From NCBI GenBank assembly GCA_964368275.1, contig CAYJAQ010000008.1, forward strand, positions 1 to 37,800: a stretch of 37,800 nt of DNA, given 5' to 3'. This stretch comes from CAYJAQ01 sp964368275. GTDB lineage: Bacteria > Bacillota_I > Bacilli_A > ML615J-28 > CAG-313. Position numbers and translations under genes: made by a program. Below, piece after piece: positions 33,289-37,800 of this stretch (within the stretch, counting starts at the first letter, position 1; each line of letters begins with the position of its first letter). Below the pieces are notes generated by a model that worked only from the letters and a program-made list of their open reading frames with translations, was not told where the DNA came from and did not search any database.

Positions 33289-33438
33289 CTATTTTGTTTC
33301 TTTATGCACGGTATGTTTATTGCATTTCTTGCAATATTTTTTCATTACCACCCGTGTGGTTGTATTCAGTTTATTCTTTTCGGTTGTATAGTTGCGTGAA
33401 AGGCATTCCTCGCAAACTAATATAACTTTTTCTCTCAT
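33289..33438 (-). CDS. rpmG: 50S ribosomal protein L33
   Basis: 49 residues from the ATG at 33438 (MREKVILVCEECLSRNYTT), with GGGTGG upstream; a longer frame to 33501 crosses the promoter and is rejected. Four cysteines in CEEC and CKKC form a zinc-binding ribbon, so this is the zinc-containing (C+) version. It has the usual basic end KKYCKKCNKHTVHKETK. First gene of the rpmG-secE-nusG unit. Confidence 0.95.
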   Translation of the reverse strand: MREKVILVCEECLSRNYTTEKNKLNTTTRVVMKKYCKKCNKHTVHKETK

Positions 33439-33457
33439 GATACCACCCGCTCGTACT

Positions 33458-33486
33458 ATTTTAGCAAATTTTTGCGTTTTTGTCAA
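33458..33486 (-). promoter_or_regulatory. rpmG-secE-nusG promoter
   Basis: Minus-strand TTGACA (33486-33481), 17-bp spacer, TAAAAT (33463-33458), 20 bases before the rpmG start, so the leader is short. Confidence 0.85.
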
Positions 33487-33530
33487 ATGTATTAATAGCA
33501 AATTTATTAATACTGTTCATATTATTACTC

Positions 33531-34055
33531 TTAACGGAGTTTTGTCTTAATACGTTGGATTGCATTATAGATCTTTTTTTCACTTACAGCCAAAGCATTA
33601 GCAATTTCGCCAATACTCGCATTAGTAATAAAACGCATTTGATAGACCGTTTGTTCAAATTTTGATAAACTATCTGTTTCAATCTCTAAGTCTTCATGCA
33701 ATGTTTGTTGTGACGCCTTAGCATCAACAAATTCTGTATCTACTAATATTAAGTTTTTATTATAATTATTTTGTTTTCTTAACAAGGTAATAAATTGATT
33801 TTGAAGAATCAAGTCAAAATACTTGTTAAAGGTTTTGGTCGTTTTAGGATTATAAGTGGCAATTGCTTTGTGTAACATTAATTGCCCTTCTTGAAAATAA
33901 TCTTCATATAAGTCTTTAGGAATATTGAACTTGCTAATACGGCTTTTAATCAAGTTTTCGTATTTTTTGTACATTATTTCTAAAGCTTCTTCGCTATCTT
34001 GAGCAATTAGGTATAGCAATTCATTGTCGTTTTGATTAAACAATTCTTTACTCAT
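33531..34055 (-). CDS. sigH: RNA polymerase sigma factor, SigH-like
   Basis: 174 residues. Region 2 covers about 15-90 (EEALEIMYKKYENLI.., DLYEDYFQEGQLMLHKAIATYNP, FNKYFDLILQNQFITLLRKQ), where YEDYFQEG matches the -10-binding polymerase core segment. Region 4 (about 125-174) ends with the helix-turn-helix SIGEIANALAVSEKKIYNAIQRIKTKL. The place between rlmB and rpmG is that of sigH in Bacillus, and the short two-domain form fits SigH/ComX. In Bacillus it controls early sporulation and competence; no sporulation gene is seen here, so a competence or stress role is more likely. The ATG overlaps the end of rlmB by eight bases. RBS GAGG. Confidence 0.82.
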   Translation of the reverse strand: MSKELFNQNDNELLYLIAQDSEEALEIMYKKYENLIKSRISKFNIPKDLYEDYFQEGQLMLHKAIATYNPKTTKTFNKYFDLILQNQFITLLRKQNNYNKNLILVDTEFVDAKASQQTLHEDLEIETDSLSKFEQTVYQMRFITNASIGEIANALAVSEKKIYNAIQRIKTKLR

Positions 34056-34764
34056 TTATACCTCTATTTCTAATGATTTCGTAAAACAAAATACCAGCAC
34101 TAACTGAAGCATTAAGGGAATTAACTTTCCCATACATTGGGATGTTTACTAACATATCGCAGTTTTCTTTAACTAATCGCGATATTCCTTTACCTTCTGA
34201 ACCGATAACAACAACAATTTTACCATGGTAATCTTGTTTTCGGTAATCAATACTACCATCTAGTTCTAGGCCAATAACCCAAAAGCCTAGTTTTTTCAAA
34301 TCATTAATTGTTTGAACTAAGTTAGTTACCTGAACAACGTCAACATACTCTATTGCCCCAGTCGACACTTTGGCAACTGTCGCATTAAGGGAAACACTGC
34401 GATTTTTAGGAATTATGATGCAGTCCATTAAAGTCGCATCAACACTTCTTAATATAGCACCAAGATTGTGAGGATCTTCTAAGCCATCAAGCATCACAAA
34501 TGTCACATTTTCTTGGTCGTGTTTGGTTATCACTTCATTAAGTTGTTTATATTGATATTCTTCAATTATTGCGACAACACCGCCTGTTTTATTACCATAA
34601 CTATCAGTCATTTTCGAAACGGGCATTATAGTAACATTATATCGACCTTTTTTAATCATATCTAACAATGTTTGGTCTTTTAATCCTTCTTGCACATAAA
34701 TATTGGTAATAGCGCGTTTACTGCGAATTGCTTCCATAATAGGATTTTTACCATAAATTATCAT
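34048..34764 (-). CDS. rlmB: 23S rRNA (guanosine-2'-O)-methyltransferase RlmB
   Basis: 238 residues from the ATG at 34764, with AGGGG eight bases upstream; an in-frame GTG at 34773 lies within the mrnC end. The protein begins MIIYGKNPIMEAI, the usual substrate-binding domain start, and the SPOUT (trefoil knot) domain contains GLEDPHNLGAILRSVDA, VIGSEGKGISRLVKENCD and VNIPMYGKVNSLNASVSAGI, the three TrmH/SpoU motifs. It makes Gm2251 in the peptidyl-transferase loop in E. coli; the same target is inferred. It overlaps sigH and follows mrnC closely. In Bacillus rae1 (yacP) lies between rlmB and sigH; here the genes overlap, so it is absent. Confidence 0.95.
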   Translation of the reverse strand: MIIYGKNPIMEAIRSKRAITNIYVQEGLKDQTLLDMIKKGRYNVTIMPVSKMTDSYGNKTGGVVAIIEEYQYKQLNEVITKHDQENVTFVMLDGLEDPHNLGAILRSVDATLMDCIIIPKNRSVSLNATVAKVSTGAIEYVDVVQVTNLVQTINDLKKLGFWVIGLELDGSIDYRKQDYHGKIVVVIGSEGKGISRLVKENCDMLVNIPMYGKVNSLNASVSAGILFYEIIRNRGINE

Positions 34765-34765
34765 T

Positions 34766-35164
34766 CTATTCACCCCTAATAATCATTATTGCTCGATTAA
34801 TCAAATAATCAAGACGAGCAAAATCTTGCTTCAAATACAAATAGCCAATCACGGCTTCAAATCCTGTTGAGTTGACATATTCAGCTGGGTCAAGATTTTT
34901 GCGATGGCTTTTGGGTGCACTATTGCGTCCTCTTTTAAAGATATTTATTTCTTCGGCTGTAAACTCCGAAAGTAATTGATTGCATATATTTTGGTGTGCA
35001 TGAGCACTAACGTAATTAACACTCATATTTTTTAATTCTTTGCTTTTGGTAATTCCCATTTCTAATAGATATTTTCGAATCTGTAGTTCATAGTATGAAT
35101 CACCTAAATAGGCAAGATTAGCTCCACTCATTAATGCATAATCTTTCTCAATATTCTTTATCAT
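34766..35164 (-). CDS. mrnC: Mini-ribonuclease III
   Basis: 132 residues. It is an RNase III catalytic domain without the double-stranded RNA binding domain. LAYLGDSYYELQIRKYLLE (about 18-36) is the family signature, with the acidic residue D in LGDS, and FEAVIGYLYLKQDFARLDYLI near the end carries the second metal-binding glutamate. In Bacillus it matures the 3-prime and 5-prime ends of 23S rRNA. Its ATG overlaps the last base of the cysS stop, so the two are coupled; the end overlaps rlmB. Confidence 0.95.
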   Translation of the reverse strand: MIKNIEKDYALMSGANLAYLGDSYYELQIRKYLLEMGITKSKELKNMSVNYVSAHAHQNICNQLLSEFTAEEINIFKRGRNSAPKSHRKNLDPAEYVNSTGFEAVIGYLYLKQDFARLDYLINRAIMIIRGE

Positions 35165-36507
35165 TAAATTTTAATTCCTAATTCCGTAATTTTAGCACGA
35201 TATACATCGGCCAAAGCATAGTCTTTATCATTACGAGCTTTCTTCCAAGCAACTACTAACGCCTTTTGATCTTCAGTTAGTGGAGATACTGTCGGCATTA
35301 TTCCTAAAATATCAAGCATCGCTTCAAAAGTGTTTAACAAGGTTTTAAAGTCATATGTGCTAGTATCAGCACTACGTAATTTAATATTTACTTCTTTCAT
35401 CAGTTTGTACAAAACCGTAATCGCGTTTGGTGTATTTAAGTCATTAGCAAGTTCCGCTAAAAATTCATCATGTAATGTACCATAGTAATCACTAGTATCA
35501 ACTGGTGATAAGAGTTCTAGATGCCGATATAAACTAAGATATGATCGCTCTATCTTTTGCCATTCGGTTAAGTTTTGATTAAGTAGTTCATCAACATAAT
35601 TAATTGTTTGACGATACTGACTTGATAAAAGTAATAAGCGAAAAGTTTGATATGGAACCTCTTTGATTAAGTCTTTGGTCCAAACAACATTTCCTAAAGA
35701 TTTACTCATCTTTTCACCTTTTAAATCAACTCTACCATTATGAACCCAATAGTTAGCAATAGTGTGATTATGGATGGCTGTTGCTTGCGCAATTTCATTT
35801 TCGTGATGGGGGAATTTTAAATCATTACCACCACCATGAATGTCAATTTTACCGCCAAAGATATTATCAATCATAACACAACATTCTGTATGCCAACCAG
35901 GTCGGCCTAGTCCAAAGGGGCTATCCCATTTTTTGCCTTCATCGCTTGTCTTCTTCCAAAGAACAAAGTCATTAGGGTCTTCTTTTTCATTATCTTGGGA
36001 GATTCTTGCGCCAACCTCTAAGTCATCAAGACGCTGATTACTTAGAATACCATAGGTAGCAGTTTTACGGACGCGGAAATAAACATTATCACCTTTTTGA
36101 TAGGCATAACCTTTATCCATTAAAGCTTTAATATATCCTGCAATACTATCCATGCATTCAGTTACCCGCGGATGTAAATAAAGAGGTAAGCAGCCAAGGG
36201 CATCACAAGTATCTAAGAAAGAGGTAATATACTTATTAGCGACTTCTTCTTCTGTGATTCCTTCTGCTTTTGCTTTAGCGATTATTTTGTCATCAATGTC
36301 TGTAAAGTTTGACACATACTTAACTTGATAACCAATATGACGAAAGAAACGATAGATCATATCGAAAAAAACAACAGGTCGAGCATTACCAATGTGAATA
36401 TGATTGTAGACCGTTGGACCACAAACATACATTGAAAGCTCATTTTCTTTAATTGGTACAAACTTTTCAACTTTATTTGTTAATGAATTGTATAATTTAA
36501 TATCCAT
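35164..36507 (-). CDS. cysS: Cysteinyl-tRNA synthetase
   Basis: 447 residues. It charges tRNA-Cys with cysteine. The class-I signature HIGN (38-41, in VYNHIHIGNARP) and the KMSKSLGN loop (about 265-272) bind ATP. Zinc ligands are C29 (CGPTVYN), the cysteine of WHTECCVM and the HHENE segment. The C-terminal DALR-type helical region ends with the short EDQKALVVAWKKARNDKDYALADVYRAKI. First gene of cysS-mrnC-rlmB-sigH; its RBS is AAAGG. No clear promoter lies between the rpsI terminator and the start, so read-through or an AT-rich promoter near 36530 is likely. Confidence 0.97.
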   Translation of the reverse strand: MDIKLYNSLTNKVEKFVPIKENELSMYVCGPTVYNHIHIGNARPVVFFDMIYRFFRHIGYQVKYVSNFTDIDDKIIAKAKAEGITEEEVANKYITSFLDTCDALGCLPLYLHPRVTECMDSIAGYIKALMDKGYAYQKGDNVYFRVRKTATYGILSNQRLDDLEVGARISQDNEKEDPNDFVLWKKTSDEGKKWDSPFGLGRPGWHTECCVMIDNIFGGKIDIHGGGNDLKFPHHENEIAQATAIHNHTIANYWVHNGRVDLKGEKMSKSLGNVVWTKDLIKEVPYQTFRLLLLSSQYRQTINYVDELLNQNLTEWQKIERSYLSLYRHLELLSPVDTSDYYGTLHDEFLAELANDLNTPNAITVLYKLMKEVNIKLRSADTSTYDFKTLLNTFEAMLDILGIMPTVSPLTEDQKALVVAWKKARNDKDYALADVYRAKITELGIKI

Positions 36508-36543
36508 ATTAATCTACCTTTCTTACTATTTTTGAGAAAAAAT

Positions 36544-36565
36544 AAGGCCACATTGTTGTGGCCTT
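36544..36565 (-). terminator. Terminator of rplM-rpsI
   Basis: A 9-bp stem AAGGCCACA / TGTGGCCTT with a 4-base loop, followed by ATTTTTT on the minus strand, between rpsI and cysS. Confidence 0.9.
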
Positions 36566-36638
36566 AAAAACAATACTAGCGTCCATGAATTGACGTTTTG
36601 AAAAACTATCAATGATTTCTCGAAAGCAAGTAATAATA

Positions 36639-37031
36639 CTAACGTTTTGAGAATTGTGGTGCACGACGAGCTTTGCGTAGACCGTATTTTTTACGTTCTG
36701 TAGCACGTGGGTCACGAGTAAGCATGCCAGCCTTTTTTAATGGTCCGCGGTAGTCTGGGTTAACTAGTAATAATGCACGGCTTATTCCTAAACGGATTGC
36801 GCCAGCTTGACCGCTTATTCCACCACCACAAACATTAACGAATACATCATATTGTGTACTAGTTTCGGTAATGTTTAATGGTTGAAGTACGTCAAGACGT
36901 GTTGCAGCAGAAGGAATATACTCTACGAAATTACGTCCGTTTACTTCGAACTTACCAGTTCCAGGAACCATACGTACTCTAGCTACTGAGCTTTTACGAC
37001 GACCAGTTGCTTGATAATTTGCTTTTTCCAT
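36639..37031 (-). CDS. rpsI: 30S ribosomal protein S9
   Basis: 130 residues. It begins MEKANYQATGRRKSSVARVR, a clear S9 start, with VNVCGGGISGQAGAIRLGISRAL in the centre and ends APQFSKR, the C-terminal tail that reaches the P-site tRNA. RBS AGGAGG. It follows rplM by 14 bases. Confidence 0.98.
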   Translation of the reverse strand: MEKANYQATGRRKSSVARVRMVPGTGKFEVNGRNFVEYIPSAATRLDVLQPLNITETSTQYDVFVNVCGGGISGQAGAIRLGISRALLLVNPDYRGPLKKAGMLTRDPRATERKKYGLRKARRAPQFSKR

Positions 37032-37045
37032 TTCGTCTTTCCTCC

Positions 37046-37483
37046 TTACTTAGCAAATGGGAATGCCACAGGTTTTTGAGCTGCGTGTGGATGATCAGGA
37101 CCTACGTATACGAATAAACGACGGTACATATCATCACCAAGTTTTCCATTAGGAAGCATTCCGCGAATTGCCTTTTCAACAATTTTTTGTGGTTGCTTGT
37201 CAAGCATTTCAGTTGCAGTACGTCTCTTTAGACCACTACTAAAACCTGAATGATGGAAATATTCTTTCTTTTCCCATTTGTTGCCTGTTAAAGCTACCTT
37301 TTCAGCATTAACAATAATTACATAATCACCACCATCAATATGAGGTGTAAATGTAGGTTTGTGTTTACCTTTTAACACAGTTGCGACTTCAGTTGACATA
37401 CGACCTAATACTAAATCAGTAGCATCAACTACGTACCACTTACGTTCGACAGTTTCTTTTTTGTCCATATATGTTGAGCGCAT
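37046..37483 (-). CDS. rplM: 50S ribosomal protein L13
   Basis: 145 residues. MRSTYMDKKETVERKWYVVD and the core GRMSTEVATVLKGKHKPTFTPHID, VNAEKVALTGNKW and AIRGMLPNGKLGDDMYRRL are typical of bacterial L13. An early 23S assembly protein. The ATG at 37483 follows GGAGG by nine bases. Together with rpsI it is transcribed from the promoter at 37601-37629 through a leader with a conserved-looking hairpin. Confidence 0.97.
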   Translation of the reverse strand: MRSTYMDKKETVERKWYVVDATDLVLGRMSTEVATVLKGKHKPTFTPHIDGGDYVIIVNAEKVALTGNKWEKKEYFHHSGFSSGLKRRTATEMLDKQPQKIVEKAIRGMLPNGKLGDDMYRRLFVYVGPDHPHAAQKPVAFPFAK

Positions 37484-37520
37484 TTTAAATTTCCTCCATA
37501 ATTAATTCATTAAAATTAGC

Positions 37521-37590
37521 AATCGTTTAAGAGTTCTTACAGTCCTCCAAAACGATTAATAGAGGGCATTGTGGGTTTTGTTTTAAAATG
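37521..37590 (-). promoter_or_regulatory. Probable L13 leader
   Basis: The rplM leader is about 110 bases. On the minus strand AATCGTTT (37557-37550) and AAACGATT (37528-37521) close a hairpin with a 21-base loop containing TTGGAGGACTG. ACCCACAATGCCCTCT stands before it. Autoregulatory L13 leaders are known in this position in Bacillota; agreement with the consensus was not checked. Confidence 0.5.
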
Positions 37591-37600
37591 TATCGTATGT

Positions 37601-37629
37601 ATTATACACTAGTTGCTTTATTTTGTCAA
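37601..37629 (-). promoter_or_regulatory. rplM-rpsI promoter
   Basis: Minus-strand TTGACA (37629-37624) and TATAAT (37606-37601), both perfect with a 17-bp spacer. Confidence 0.92.
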
Positions 37630-37704
37630 TTTTTATTACCTAAAATTAACACTTTACATAGCAAATAATGATAATTACCTAATTTTGTGTAAGTTAAATT
37701 ACAA

Positions 37705-37741
37705 AAACCACCTTTAGCACTGCTTTGGCTATAGGTGGTTT
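37705..37741 (-). terminator. Terminator of an upstream gene beyond the window
   Basis: AAACCACCT / AGGTGGTTT with a 19-base loop that can fold further (AGC/GCT), then TTTTTG on the minus strand. It closes a transcription unit coming from the right edge. The last 60 bases (37742-37800) contain only AT-rich sequence and perhaps the final codons of that gene. Confidence 0.7.
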
Positions 37742-37800
37742 ATTTCATTTCCATAAATATTTAAGTTATTTTTTAATAAAATACGATCTTAAGCTTTATT

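Noticed and set aside
36509..36715. 68-codon minus-strand frame overlapping rpsI and its terminator
   Set aside because: Runs across the terminator stem and is a frame shadow of the S9 C-terminal region.
37742..37800. End of a further gene at the right edge
   Set aside because: A frame ending at a TAA near 37773 is open to the edge, but fewer than ten codons are visible, so no call is possible.
1..37800. tRNA, rRNA or CRISPR arrays
   Set aside because: No cloverleaf-like tracts, rRNA-like stretches or regularly spaced direct repeats were seen on reading; a covariance-model scan would be the proper test.

Overview
The window is about 37.8 kb of AT-rich DNA from a low-GC Gram-positive-type bacterium (Bacillota; probably an uncultured lineage between Bacilli, Erysipelotrichia and Mollicutes). 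The main clue is the order cysS-mrnC-rlmB-sigH-rpmG-secE-nusG / rplK-rplA-rplJ-rplL-ybxB-rpoB-rpoC, which follows the Bacillus subtilis chromosome apart from a missing rae1/yacP and one inserted gene. AGGAGG-type ribosome binding sites, TTGACA/TATAAT promoters with 17-bp spacers and ordinary TGG tryptophan codons in the conserved genes fit a standard code. I see no rRNA, tRNA or CRISPR array.

Layout, left to right. (1) 1-2075: an ABC-2 export cassette (ATPase, permease, start of a third membrane gene). (2) 2140-9700: surface lipoproteins: a decayed collagen-like lipoprotein with three lesions and an intact 2136-residue lipoprotein with InlB-type repeats. (3) 9900-11021: two unrelated GNAT acetyltransferases, the second less AT-rich and probably acquired. 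(4) 11064-17581: a compact leftward operon priA-fmt-pgpA-sdaA-rlmCD. Its PriA has lost every recognisable helicase motif but keeps the eight zinc cysteines. (5) 17600-19690: a degenerate GGDEF-EAL protein divergent from a Hin-type serine recombinase, with two hix-like 12-2-12 dyads between them. (6) 19663-30689: rpoC, rpoB, a 16S methyltransferase, L7/L12, L10, L1 and L11, with an L10 leader and two L1-like mRNA motifs. (7) 30860-32205: a VWA lipoprotein on the opposite strand, inserted at the nusG/rplK junction. (8) 32222-37629: nusG, secE, rpmG, sigH, rlmB, mrnC, cysS, rpsI and rplM.

The most interesting part is 17.6-19.7 kb. The two dyads have inversely oriented core dinucleotides and bracket the promoter region of both divergent genes, while start codons and ribosome binding sites lie outside. 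Inversion would exchange promoters between the recombinase and the degenerate c-di-GMP-type protein. This is inferred from sequence architecture only; paired operators are the main alternative. Other points to check are the helicase-dead PriA, a near-leaderless 26-codon reading frame between rpoB and ybxB, and the lipoprotein pseudogene.
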